DNA from: Arthrobacter sp. YN | GTDB taxonomy: Bacteria; Actinomycetota; Actinomycetes; Actinomycetales; Micrococcaceae | NCBI RefSeq assembly: GCF_002224285.1 | Contig: NZ_CP022436.1 | Span: 2,976,001-3,040,000 of the forward strand | Length of the DNA stretch: 64,000 nucleotides | Direction of reading: 5' to 3' | Shown: positions 35,893 through 44,000 of the stretch, in pieces | Layout of the letters: the number at the start of each line of letters is the position of its first letter | How positions within the stretch are numbered: the first letter of the stretch is position 1 | Made by a program: the position numbers and the translations under genes | The notes under the pieces: generated by a model | The model's input: only the letters and a program-made list of their open reading frames with translations | What the model was told of the DNA's origin: nothing | Databases searched by the model: none

Positions 35893-36156
35893 TTACTCTG
35901 CAGCTGCAGCAGCAACGATGTTCACTACGCGACGTCCGCGGCGAGTACCAAACTCAACCGAGCCGGCCTGCAGGGCGAACAGGGTGTCGTCGCCACCGCG
36001 ACCTACGCCTGCACCGGGGTGGAAGTGCGTGCCACGCTGGCGAACGATGATTTCGCCTGCGGAGACTACCTGACCACCGAAGCGCTTGACGCCCAGGTAC
36101 TGTGCGTTGGAGTCACGACCGTTGCGAGTGGAACTCGCGCCTTTTTTGTGTGCCAT
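35893..36156 (-). CDS. rpmA: Ribosomal protein bL27
   Basis: An 87-residue large-subunit protein with the signature [29 protein letters not shown] and [12 protein letters not shown]. It lies at the peptidyl-transferase centre. It follows rplU by 62 bases in the usual rplU-rpmA order and ends at a terminator. Confidence 0.98.
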   Translation of the reverse strand: MAHKKGASSTRNGRDSNAQYLGVKRFGGQVVSAGEIIVRQRGTHFHPGAGVGRGGDDTLFALQAGSVEFGTRRGRRVVNIVAAAAAE

Positions 36157-36218
36157 GTGAAATGCCTGCCTCTAAATTTCTGGGGAAACTGAAAAACCTG
36201 AACAGCGGGTAACGAAAG

Positions 36219-36539
36219 TTACGCGATGCTGGTGATCTTGATCTTGGTCAGTTCCTGACGGTGACCCTGACGCTTCCGGTAGCCGGTCTTGTTCTTGAAC
36301 TTTTGGATGACGATCTTCGGACCACGGAGGTCCTCGAGGATCTCAGCCGTAACCTTGACGTTGGCCAGTTCCGCAGCTGCGGAGGTGACCTTCTCGCCGT
36401 CAACCAGGAGCAAGGCGGGCAGCTCAAGCGTGCTGCCGGCTCCACCGGGGACGCGGTTAAGCGTTACGTAGTCTCCAACGGAAACTTTTTCTTGGCGGCC
36501 GCCTGCGCGGACAATCGCGTACACCACTTGGGTACTCAC
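36219..36539 (-). CDS. rplU: Ribosomal protein bL21
   Basis: A 106-residue protein with the bL21 core ([47 protein letters not shown]). The GTG at 36539 is used here; a GTG five codons later (VYAIV) would match the usual family start. A leader of about 160 bases with two hairpins lies upstream. Confidence 0.97.
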   Translation of the reverse strand: MSTQVVYAIVRAGGRQEKVSVGDYVTLNRVPGGAGSTLELPALLLVDGEKVTSAAAELANVKVTAEILEDLRGPKIVIQKFKNKTGYRKRQGHRQELTKIKITSIA

Positions 36540-36700
36540 TTCTCTCGACGTTTATAACTAAATTTGCGTGCGGAACCTGGAACCGAAATCAGGCTTGGTT
36601 CGCGCTGTGCCTCAACGCCGTGGACTTCTGATCGAAGTCCGCGAGTCATCCCTTGAACAATTCCAAGGGGCATAACCCAAGTGTTGGCGTAAGCACCGAA
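36540..36700 (-). promoter_or_regulatory. Structured 5' leader of rplU-rpmA
   Basis: Downstream of the promoter at 36706-36735, the minus-strand leader contains two hairpins in a row. One pairs CCCTTG with CAAGGG (plus 36651-36669), the other GGACTTC with GAAGTCC (plus 36622-36640). Ribosomal-protein operons often carry autoregulatory leaders, but this one does not match a structure I can name. The remaining bases to 36903 (past the promoter) hold a GC-rich stretch with only a weak hairpin downstream of the thiD-tenA stop. Confidence 0.4.
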
Positions 36701-36705
36701 GATCA

Positions 36706-36735
36706 AGATTACGCTAGTTTGACCCTCGGCTGCAA
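36706..36735 (-). promoter_or_regulatory. Probable rplU promoter
   Basis: On the minus strand, TTGCAG (plus 36730-36735) and TAATCT (plus 36706-36711) are 18 bases apart, a good housekeeping-sigma match. The predicted transcript begins near 36700, giving a leader of about 160 bases. Confidence 0.5.
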
Positions 36736-36903
36736 ATGAGGCCGGGTCCGGAGGCTACCACGTGACTTGCGTCACCAGTTGTAACGGACTCTCCCGGCAC
36801 CGTGCCCATACAGCCTACAGGCTTCGGGGCGATTAACGTGATTTGACCCGCGACGCGCTGAGGCGCTTTGGGGCCCGGGGATAAAAAGCCCGGACAGAAA
36901 CGG

Positions 36904-38421
36904 TCAGGCGAACAGCCGCGGAGCGTCGAAGAACGCTGTCTCATAGCGGCAGGACTGGGCAAACGCCTCCAGCATGGACGCCCGCTCCCCCTCGGAAGCT
37001 GCCGCCGCAGCGGCGTCCGTGAAATTGATCGCATTCCTTGTGGCTGCAGCAAACTCTTCATCGGCGTAGGTCCTGAGCCAGTCCGCGTAGGGATGCGCTG
37101 CCGGGGCTCCCGCGTCCACGAACGATGCATGGAGCTGCTGTCCCACCTCCGCGTAGAGCCAGTAGCACGGCAGGATGGCTGCCAGCACCACGGAGTAACT
37201 GCCGGTGGCCGAGGAAGCCAGCAAGTGGTCCACATAGGACTTGGTGACGGGTCCGGTCACCGGGGAGACCTCGCGGGAGCTGAGCCAGTTCCTGTGCAGT
37301 TCCGATTCGACCTCAAGGCACTGTTGGGACGCTTTGGCCCAGAACAACTGTTCCTCCTCCGTGGGGGCAAGGGCTCCCGCGCGTGCCAGGACCCTGGAAT
37401 ACCCGTTGAGGTAGATGGCGTCCTGCGTGAGGTAGTAATTGAACGCTGCTTCCGGGAGGTCGCCCGATTGCAGGCCGTCAATAAAGCTCAGCTTATAGAT
37501 TGCCTCGAGCTCGGGAGCGGCTTCCTTCCACAGCGCCGCGGCGAATTCCCCCGGCCTCAGGACCTGATGGTGGTGAAAATGGTGGACCGGTCCATTTCCC
37601 TGGCCTACGTCGAGGCTGTCCGAATGCAGCAACGCCTGGAGCAACCACGGCTTGACCTCACGCAGGGAAGCTTCCCAATCACCGGTGCGGGCCTGGACAG
37701 TGGCCAGCGCCGACGACAACGAACAGCCTGTACCGTGGCTGTTGTTCGTTTCCACACGGGGTCCGGCTACCTCAATGACGTCCTGCCGCAGGAGGCCGCT
37801 GGTGTTGACCAGGGCATCCGGGCACTCCGCCCCTGCCAGGTGTCCGCCCTTCACCAGGACCGTGGTGCCGCACTCAGCAGCCAGCCGCTTGCCCTGGTTC
37901 AACGCCGAATCCCAGTCAGCAGCTTCAGGCTCCCCCAACAGCATGGCAAGCTCCGGGAGGTTCGGGGTAATAAGGTCCGCCAACGGCAGGAGGGCGCGCA
38001 GGGCTTGCTCGGCAGACCCGCGCAGGAGGCGGTCACCGCTGGTGGCCACCATCACCGGGTCAAGGACCACGACGGCGGGACGCGCCGCCTCGAGCCAGCC
38101 GCGGACCTCATCGATCACCGCAGCGTCACCCAGCATGCCGATCTTGACGGCATCGATGGCGATGTCCGTGCTGATGGCTTCCAATTGCTGTCGCAGGAAC
38201 TCCACCGGAGGAACGTGGACGGCACTGACACCCAGTGTGTTTTGGGCCGTCAACGCGGTGATCGCCGCCATGCCGTAGCCGCCCTGCGCGGCAATGCTCT
38301 TCAGGTCTGCCTGGATACCGGCACCGCCGGAGGGATCCGAGCCCGCGATACTCAGTACGCGGGGCGTTCCACGGCCGGAAACAACCAAAGGGTACACAGG
38401 AGAATACGACGATGACGCCAT
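36904..38421 (-). CDS. thiD: Bifunctional HMP(-P) kinase ThiD fused to TenA-type thiaminase II
   Basis: A 505-residue fusion. Residues about 20-275 are ThiD (VLSIAGSDPSGGAGIQADLKSI, VKIGMLG, LDPVMVATSGDRLL, HGTGCSLSSALA), which phosphorylates hydroxymethylpyrimidine phosphate. Residues about 290-505 are TenA (WKEAAPELEAIYKLSFIDGLQSGDLPEAAFNYYLTQDAIYL, AILPCYWLYAEVG with the catalytic cysteine), which salvages pyrimidine from thiamin breakdown products. A TPP riboswitch ends at the start codon, so expression falls when thiamin pyrophosphate is high. A GC-rich stretch with only a weak hairpin follows the gene. Confidence 0.95.
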   Translation of the reverse strand: MASSSYSPVYPLVVSGRGTPRVLSIAGSDPSGGAGIQADLKSIAAQGGYGMAAITALTAQNTLGVSAVHVPPVEFLRQQLEAISTDIAIDAVKIGMLGDAAVIDEVRGWLEAARPAVVVLDPVMVATSGDRLLRGSAEQALRALLPLADLITPNLPELAMLLGEPEAADWDSALNQGKRLAAECGTTVLVKGGHLAGAECPDALVNTSGLLRQDVIEVAGPRVETNNSHGTGCSLSSALATVQARTGDWEASLREVKPWLLQALLHSDSLDVGQGNGPVHHFHHHQVLRPGEFAAALWKEAAPELEAIYKLSFIDGLQSGDLPEAAFNYYLTQDAIYLNGYSRVLARAGALAPTEEEQLFWAKASQQCLEVESELHRNWLSSREVSPVTGPVTKSYVDHLLASSATGSYSVVLAAILPCYWLYAEVGQQLHASFVDAGAPAAHPYADWLRTYADEEFAAATRNAINFTDAAAAAASEGERASMLEAFAQSCRYETAFFDAPRLFA

Positions 38422-38423
38422 GG

Positions 38424-38505
38424 GGACATCCCTTCGCCGGTGCTAACCGGACAGGTTCAACGGGTCTGGATCTCAGCCTGGCCCAATGCCCGGCACCCCG
38501 TGTCA
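38424..38505 (-). promoter_or_regulatory. TPP (THI) riboswitch controlling thiD-tenA
   Basis: The minus strand reads, in order, ACGGGGTGCC, GGCTGAGAT, ACCCGTTGAACCTG, CCGGTTAGCACCGG and CGAAGGGATG. These are the conserved blocks of the THI box. The last block runs into the ribosome-binding site directly before the ATG at 38421, which suggests control of translation initiation. Confidence 0.95.
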
Positions 38506-38589
38506 GTCCACCAGCGTAGCCGGGAAGCAGCAAAGCCTGGGAACTGCGGCACCCACAAGACCGGATATGACCGCCGGGAGCGCACAGCA

Positions 38590-38634
38590 AAGGGCCCTGC
38601 AGTACCCGCCTGTGGCAGGTACTGCAGGGCCCTT
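38590..38634 (-). terminator. Terminator after rne
   Basis: AAGGGCCCTGCAGTACC (38590-38606) and GGTACTGCAGGGCCCTT (38618-38634) form a perfect 17-bp stem around an 11-base loop, 12 bases past the rne stop. It also separates rne from the TPP riboswitch. Confidence 0.8.
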
Positions 38635-38646
38635 GCGGATCAGATG

Positions 38647-41600
38647 CTAGAGCTCCGAAGCGGGAACGCCAACCCCAAGGATGATGGGTTCCTCGGACGC
38701 CACCTTCTTGGCAGGCTCCGCCGGCGCTTTGGCCTCGTGTGCCGTTCCACGCGCTGCCGTAGCCGTTACCTCGTGGTGCTCAACGCTGGTCTCATTGGCT
38801 GCGCCCTGGGCACGGCTCGCACTGCGGTTGCGGCGCCCACGGCGTGACTTCGACGCCGACGCAGCTTCAGGGTCCTCATCCGCAGGCCCCGCCACGGCGG
38901 CTGCCGGTGCAGCGGCTGCCTTGGAAGGAACCACGGTTTCGGGCTTTGCCTCGGGTGCCGCGCCAAGGTGGGAGAACGCTTCGGCCAGGAGATCCAGGCT
39001 CATGGCAGGCTTGGCGGCAGGCGGTTCCTCGTGGTGTTCCCCGAAAGGCAGGGCCACCTCTTCGCCGCCGAATCGCAGGACCGGAGTGGACCGTGCGTCA
39101 CGAACCGATGCTTCCCGTTCTGATTCGCGGTCGGCGTGCTCTCCGGCCTCGGGCTGCGATGCAGCAGGCGCCTGGTGCTGGCCGGCCGCCCGTGCCTGCT
39201 CTTCTGCACGGTGGACTTCGTCATCGTGGAGGTGGGCAGCGTGGGCGGCAGCAGCGATCGTTGCCAGCGCAGCCCGGGTTGCCTCTGCCTTGGCCTGCTT
39301 GGCCGGGTCCTGCGGCTCGGAGGCCGCGGGAGGTGCAGCAGGGGTGGAGGCAGTGGTGTGGACCTGCACGGGAGCCTCGGCGACAGCCTGTCCCCCGCCC
39401 TTGCCACGGCGGCGCTTGCGTTCCGTTCGGGCTGTGGGTTGCTGCGTCTCAGTGTGGGGGCGGTGGTGCTCGGCAGCCACAACGTTGGCGCGGCGGTGCT
39501 CCACGGGCTCGTCGTGGGTGACCACGCCGCGGCCGGCACAGTGCTCGCACTGCTCACCGAAGACCTCAAGGAGGCCGGTACCCATGCGCTTGCGGGTCAT
39601 CTGGACAAGGCCCAGTGACGTCACTTCGGCCACTTGATGCTTGGTGCGGTCGCGGCCAAGGCACTCAACCATACGGCGGAGGACGAGGTCACGGTTGGAC
39701 TCAAGGACCATGTCGATGAAGTCGATGACAATGATGCCGCCGATGTCACGCAGGCGAAGCTGGCGAACGACTTCCTCAGCAGCTTCGAGGTTGTTCTTGG
39801 TGACGGTTTCTTCAAGGTTTCCACCGCTGCCGGTGAACTTACCGGTGTTGACGTCCACCACGGTCATGGCTTCGGTGCGGTCGATGACCAGCGAACCACC
39901 GGACGGGAGGAAGACTTTGCGTTCCAGTGCCTTGTGGATCTGCTCGTCAATGCGCCAGGCACCAAAGATGTCCTGGTCCTTGGTCCACTTCTCGAGGCGG
40001 CCCACAAGGTCGGGGGCAACGTAGGTTACGTAAGCCTCAATGGTGTCCCAGGCGTCGTCGCCGGAAACGATCAGTTTGGAGAAGTCTTCATTGAAGACGT
40101 CACGGACCACCTTGATGGTCAGGTCCGGTTCGCCGTAGAGCAGTTCCGGTGCCAGGACCTTGGTGGAAGAAGCCTGGCCTTCGATGCCTTCCCATTGGGC
40201 GCGCAGGCGGTTGATGTCGTGCGTCAGTTCTTCTTCCGACGCACCTTCAGCAGCCGTGCGGACAATGACGCCAGCGTTTTCCGGCAAACGGTCCTTCAGG
40301 ATGCGCTTGAGGCGGTTGCGTTCGACGTCGGGCAGCTTGCGTGAAATGCCGGTCATGGAGCCACCGGGCACGTACACCAGGTAGCGGCCGGGCAGGGAGA
40401 TCTGGCTGGTCAGGCGGGCACCCTTGTGGCCTACGGGGTCCTTGGTGACCTGGACCAGGACGGAATCGCCGGACTTCAGCGCGTTCTCGATCCGGCGTGG
40501 CTGGCCCTCGAGGTTGACCGCGTCCCAGTTGACTTCACCGGCGTACAACACGGCGTTGCGGCCGCGTCCAATGTCCACGAAGGCAGCTTCCATGGACGGC
40601 AGGACGTTCTGGACCTTGCCCAGGTAAACGTTGCCGATCAAGGAGTCCTGCTGTGTCTTGGAGACGAAATGCTCGGCAAGCACGCCATCTTCCAGGACGC
40701 CGATCTGAATTCTGTCGTCGCGCTGGCGGACAATCATCTGCCGGTCCACTGATTCGCGGCGGGCCAGGAATTCGGCCTCGGTGATGACCTGGCGGCGGCG
40801 TCCGGTCTCGCGGGATTCGCGGCGGCGCTGCTTCTTGGCTTCAAGCCTGGTGGAGCCCTTGACGCTGGTCACGCGATTGGAGGGGGCCGTTTCCGTGATC
40901 GGGCGGGGAGCGCGGACGCGGGTCACCGTGTTGGGCGGATCGTCGTCCGAGCCGCCGGTCAGTTCAAGGTCCTGGTCGCCACGGCGGCGACGACGACGGC
41001 GACGCGAGGTCACTCCTTCGTCGGAGGCTTCAGCAGCGGGAGTTTCCTCGTCCTCGGACTCGGCGCCCTCTCCGGCTTCACTCTCTTCGCGTTCGGTTCC
41101 GCGGCGGCCGCGGCGGCCACGGCTCCGACGACGGCGACGACTGCCGGCATCTTCCAGCTCATCCTCGGAACCGGTCTCAGCTTCTTCCTCGGGCTCCTCT
41201 TCCTTCTCCTCCACCGCGACAACGCGGGGAACAGTGGTGAGGTCCGGAGCCTGGAAAATCATGGACGTGATGGAAACGGGCTCCAGGAAGAGCGAAGCAG
41301 AGCCTGCAGCGGCGGCTTCCTCCTCTTCGGGGGTTGCCTCAACAGGAGCCGCATCAACGGTAGCTGCTTCAGCAGCAGGCGACGCCGGCTGGGAGGCGGC
41401 GTCCGGCGTCGTGGTTTCAACTGTGGTTTCCGTAGCAACAGGTGCTTCGTCGGCGGCAGGCGCCTCTGCTTCAATCTTTGGCTTGGCAGCACGACGACGG
41501 CGGACCGGCTTTTCGGGGGCAGGCTCGGCGACGGCTTCGGGCCGGGTCTCTACAGCGGCTTCCTGACCGGCAGCGACGTCGTCACCCAAGCCGGGCAGTG

Positions 41601-41838
41601 GCTCAGCGGGTTCAGCCTTTTTGCGTGAGCGGGTACGGCGTACCGGCGCAGCGGGGGCCTCCGTTGCCTCAGGAGCCTCCGTCGATTCAACGACGGGTGC
41701 TGCTGAGGCCTGTGCCTCCGCGTCAGCTGCAACTTTGGGCGCAGCCTTGCGCCGGGTCCGGGTGGCTTTCTTTGGCGCTTCCGCAGTTTCCGCGGGAGCT
41801 GCCTCGTTATTAACGGCTACAACCTGGTCATTATCCAT
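38647..41838 (-). CDS. rne: Ribonuclease E/G family endoribonuclease, large actinobacterial type
   Basis: About 1063 residues from ATG 41838. Residues 1-365 are a disordered Ala/Pro/Glu-rich arm with arginine-rich blocks (RRRRRSRGRRGRRG). The core (about 367-790) has the S1 domain (IGNVYLGKVQNVLPSMEAAFVDIGRGRNAVLY), the catalytic DVNTGKF and IIVIDFIDM aspartates, and the zinc-link CEHCAGRG. The C-terminal 270 residues are another low-complexity arm. It degrades and matures RNA and scaffolds partners through the arms. GGAG lies 11 bases before the ATG; in-frame GTG and TTG starts a few codons upstream are possible. Confidence 0.95.
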   Translation of the reverse strand: MDNDQVVAVNNEAAPAETAEAPKKATRTRRKAAPKVAADAEAQASAAPVVESTEAPEATEAPAAPVRRTRSRKKAEPAEPLPGLGDDVAAGQEAAVETRPEAVAEPAPEKPVRRRRAAKPKIEAEAPAADEAPVATETTVETTTPDAASQPASPAAEAATVDAAPVEATPEEEEAAAAGSASLFLEPVSITSMIFQAPDLTTVPRVVAVEEKEEEPEEEAETGSEDELEDAGSRRRRRSRGRRGRRGTEREESEAGEGAESEDEETPAAEASDEGVTSRRRRRRRRGDQDLELTGGSDDDPPNTVTRVRAPRPITETAPSNRVTSVKGSTRLEAKKQRRRESRETGRRRQVITEAEFLARRESVDRQMIVRQRDDRIQIGVLEDGVLAEHFVSKTQQDSLIGNVYLGKVQNVLPSMEAAFVDIGRGRNAVLYAGEVNWDAVNLEGQPRRIENALKSGDSVLVQVTKDPVGHKGARLTSQISLPGRYLVYVPGGSMTGISRKLPDVERNRLKRILKDRLPENAGVIVRTAAEGASEEELTHDINRLRAQWEGIEGQASSTKVLAPELLYGEPDLTIKVVRDVFNEDFSKLIVSGDDAWDTIEAYVTYVAPDLVGRLEKWTKDQDIFGAWRIDEQIHKALERKVFLPSGGSLVIDRTEAMTVVDVNTGKFTGSGGNLEETVTKNNLEAAEEVVRQLRLRDIGGIIVIDFIDMVLESNRDLVLRRMVECLGRDRTKHQVAEVTSLGLVQMTRKRMGTGLLEVFGEQCEHCAGRGVVTHDEPVEHRRANVVAAEHHRPHTETQQPTARTERKRRRGKGGGQAVAEAPVQVHTTASTPAAPPAASEPQDPAKQAKAEATRAALATIAAAAHAAHLHDDEVHRAEEQARAAGQHQAPAASQPEAGEHADRESEREASVRDARSTPVLRFGGEEVALPFGEHHEEPPAAKPAMSLDLLAEAFSHLGAAPEAKPETVVPSKAAAAPAAAVAGPADEDPEAASASKSRRGRRNRSASRAQGAANETSVEHHEVTATAARGTAHEAKAPAEPAKKVASEEPIILGVGVPASEL

Positions 41839-42323
41839 ATATGGCAACACTCCTGCCCCAGCGACACCGCCACATCCGGCGCCCAGTGGGGCAAATATTG
41901 TCAAAACCCGCAGGCGTTGACAGAAGTCGGTAGTATGCTCTCCGGTTCGCACCATCATTGGGGTGCGGCAGCCCTGGAAAGCCGGCGCCCTTGTTCTGAA
42001 ACCCGTTGTTCTGCTGCCACAACCAGGTGCCGTCCATTGTCATGGCGGGCCCACCCAGGATCACGTAATCCAGGCATGCCCAGCTCATACTGGCGGTCTT
42101 GGGAACAAAGTCACCGGACCGGATTCCGAATGTGGATCGGGTTCCGGCCATGTTCATTCTCTCACACCTGTTCACCGTCCCACGGTAGGCCGCTGTGTCG
42201 CAGCTCGACGGGAGCAGGCACAACCAGAAGCTTGGGGGCGCCGCCCAGCCTCCGGAGTTACAATCCTCCCAAGAGCCCATACCGGCGTGGCCGGACCGTA
42301 CATTGAAAAGGACCAGATCCGCG
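41839..42323. promoter_or_regulatory. 485-base divergent region between rne and the VKOR gene
   Basis: This gap should hold the promoters of rne (minus) and the VKOR gene (plus). On the minus strand an open frame of about 107 codons begins at an ATG near 42151 (reading MAGTRSTFGIRS), with GAGAGA a few bases upstream, and runs to a TAA that overlaps the rne ATG by about eight bases. I do not recognise the product. It may be an unannotated small gene coupled to rne, or the open stretch may be chance within a long rne leader. No clear hairpin or repeat stands out. Confidence 0.25.
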
Positions 42324-43004
42324 ATGCCGAGCACAGCCAGGGGAAACCTGGCCAACCAATCCACCAACTCCGTGGAGGATTTGTCCACGCAGGCAGGTCC
42401 ACACCAGGACTCACTCCCCCGGACTGTCCGGGACAAACCCTTTGCCTGGCTGCTGCTGATCACCGGTGTGATCGGATGGGTGGCGTCCGGAGCCTTGGTA
42501 CTGGAGAAGCTTGAAGTACTCAAGGACCCCAACCACGTGACCGTCTGCGATGTGAATCCCTGGGTTTCCTGCGGCGCGGTCATGCAGACACCGCAGAGTT
42601 CCGTGTTCGGGTTCCCCAACATGTTCATCGGCATCGTTGCCTTTGCCGTCATCATCACCACGGCGATGGGCATCCTCGCGGGAGCCAGGTTCTCACGAGG
42701 CTACTGGCTGGGGCTTCAGGCAGGCGTTACCCTTGGCTTCGCCTTCGTTGTCTGGCTGTGGTCGCAGGCCCTCTACGCCATCCACGTGCTCTGCCCGTTT
42801 TGCATGGTGGTGTGGGCGGCGATGATCCCGTTGTTCGTGTGGGTAACCATCCGCAATGTCACCCACGGAGTCATCAAGGCGCCACCGGCCTTGGCAAAGC
42901 TGCTGGGCGAGTCCGGCTGGATCATTGTGGCGCTCCTGTACGTTGCCGTCACCGCAACCATCTTCTTCTCGTTCATCCACATCTTCGTGGGGTCCTCCGC
43001 TTAG
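42324..43004 (+). CDS. Vitamin K epoxide reductase (VKOR) family membrane protein
   Basis: A 226-residue protein with five hydrophobic segments. The loop pair is C75-DVNPWVS-C83 and the CxxC active site is LC157-PF-C160, facing the outside after a helix. VKORs reoxidise periplasmic or extracellular disulfide catalysts using quinone. Residues 1-38 form a polar N-terminal tail. AAAGGACC lies upstream of the ATG. The gene is followed by a strong bidirectional terminator shared with ndk. Confidence 0.92.
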   Translation: MPSTARGNLANQSTNSVEDLSTQAGPHQDSLPRTVRDKPFAWLLLITGVIGWVASGALVLEKLEVLKDPNHVTVCDVNPWVSCGAVMQTPQSSVFGFPNMFIGIVAFAVIITTAMGILAGARFSRGYWLGLQAGVTLGFAFVVWLWSQALYAIHVLCPFCMVVWAAMIPLFVWVTIRNVTHGVIKAPPALAKLLGESGWIIVALLYVAVTATIFFSFIHIFVGSSA

Positions 43005-43023
43005 GAAAAACCCGCGCTAGGTG

Positions 43024-43066
43024 ACAGAAAAGGCCAATGTTCGTGATGAACATTGGCCTTTTCTGT
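43024..43066. terminator. Bidirectional terminator between VKOR gene and ndk
   Basis: ACAGAAAAGGCCAATGTTC (43024-43042) and GAACATTGGCCTTTTCTGT (43048-43066) form a perfect 19-bp stem with a five-base loop and U-rich flanks on both strands. Confidence 0.9.
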
Positions 43067-43084
43067 ATTTTCGGTGAGGCGTGG

Positions 43085-43504
43085 CTAGCCTGCGAACCAG
43101 ATTTTGATTTCGCGCTCAGCCGAGTCAACGGAATCCGAGCCGTGAACGAGGTTCTGCTGGACTGCCAGGCCCCAGTCGCGGCCGAAGTCACCACGAATGG
43201 TGCCCGGTGCCGCCGTGGTGGGATCCGTGGTTCCAGCCAGCGAGCGGAAGCCCTCAATGACACGATGGCCCTCGAAGACCGCCGCGATGACCGGTCCGCT
43301 CAGCATGAACTCAACCAGTGGCTCGTAGAACGGCTTGCCCACGTGCTCCTCATAGTGCTGCTCCAGCAGCTCGCGGGATGCGTTGACCTTCTTCAGCTCC
43401 GCCAGGGTGTAACCCTTGGCTTCGATCCGGGCGAGAATGGTTCCGCCCAGGTTGCGGGCGACGCCGTCGGGCTTGACCAGGACGAGGGTCCGTTCAATGC
43501 TCAC
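43085..43504 (-). CDS. ndk: Nucleoside diphosphate kinase
   Basis: A 139-residue enzyme that exchanges phosphate between NTPs and NDPs. The phosphohistidine lies in NLVHGSDSVDSAERE. The N-terminus RTLVLVKPDGVARNLGGTILARIEAKGY and the HYEEHVGKPFYEPLVEFMLSGPV stretch are family hallmarks. It lies downstream of folC and the DUF4233 gene in the same direction. Confidence 0.97.
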   Translation of the reverse strand: MSIERTLVLVKPDGVARNLGGTILARIEAKGYTLAELKKVNASRELLEQHYEEHVGKPFYEPLVEFMLSGPVIAAVFEGHRVIEGFRSLAGTTDPTTAAPGTIRGDFGRDWGLAVQQNLVHGSDSVDSAEREIKIWFAG

Positions 43505-43545
43505 AGTTGCTCCAATGTGGTTGGTCGGTGGTTTTCCCAGCCAGT

Positions 43546-43998
43546 TTACGGGGTTTGCGGGTCTGCTTCGTCACCGTGGGCAGCATCCCATTCCGCCTGC
43601 TCACGGTCCCGCTGGGCTACTTCCCGGTCGATCCTCATGCCGGCCCTGATCCCGTACCACCAGCAGATGGCGAACAGGAGGCCCACAATGAACATTGTTG
43701 GCTCAGCAAAGCCAGTCAGGATCAGCACCAGCTGCAGCGCCCAGCCAACGGCGATCCCCCAGGGCTTGGACAGGACAGCGCAGGCGAGGACCAGCACCAC
43801 GCTCAGGGCGATGCCCACGCCCAGGATGATGCCGGGGGCCACTTCCCCGCGCCTCAACCCGAAGACCGCCAGCGTGCCGAAGAACGCGACGAAGGCTTCG
43901 AGGAGGAGCACGGTGGATGCGAACATCACTTTGGTGGAGCGGCGCTTCTTGGGCATGCCGGGGCGCCATTCACGCTGCGCCTTGGTCATTTTTGCCAT
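43546..43998 (-). CDS. DUF4233 membrane protein
   Basis: A 150-residue protein with four hydrophobic segments (VMFASTVLLLEAFVAFFGTLAVFGL, GIILGVGIALSVVLVLACAVL, IAVGWALQLVLILTGF, MFIVGLLFAICWWYGIRAG) and a charged C-terminal tail. This is the DUF4233 pattern found after folC in actinobacteria. Its ATG is two bases after the folC stop, so the genes are co-transcribed. The function is unknown. Confidence 0.85.
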   Translation of the reverse strand: MAKMTKAQREWRPGMPKKRRSTKVMFASTVLLLEAFVAFFGTLAVFGLRRGEVAPGIILGVGIALSVVLVLACAVLSKPWGIAVGWALQLVLILTGFAEPTMFIVGLLFAICWWYGIRAGMRIDREVAQRDREQAEWDAAHGDEADPQTP

Positions 43999-44000
43999 GC

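Noticed and set aside
36868..36900. A terminator after thiD-tenA
   Set aside because: The CCGGG/CCCGG pairing is short and the U-run falls within the loop, so it is not convincing.
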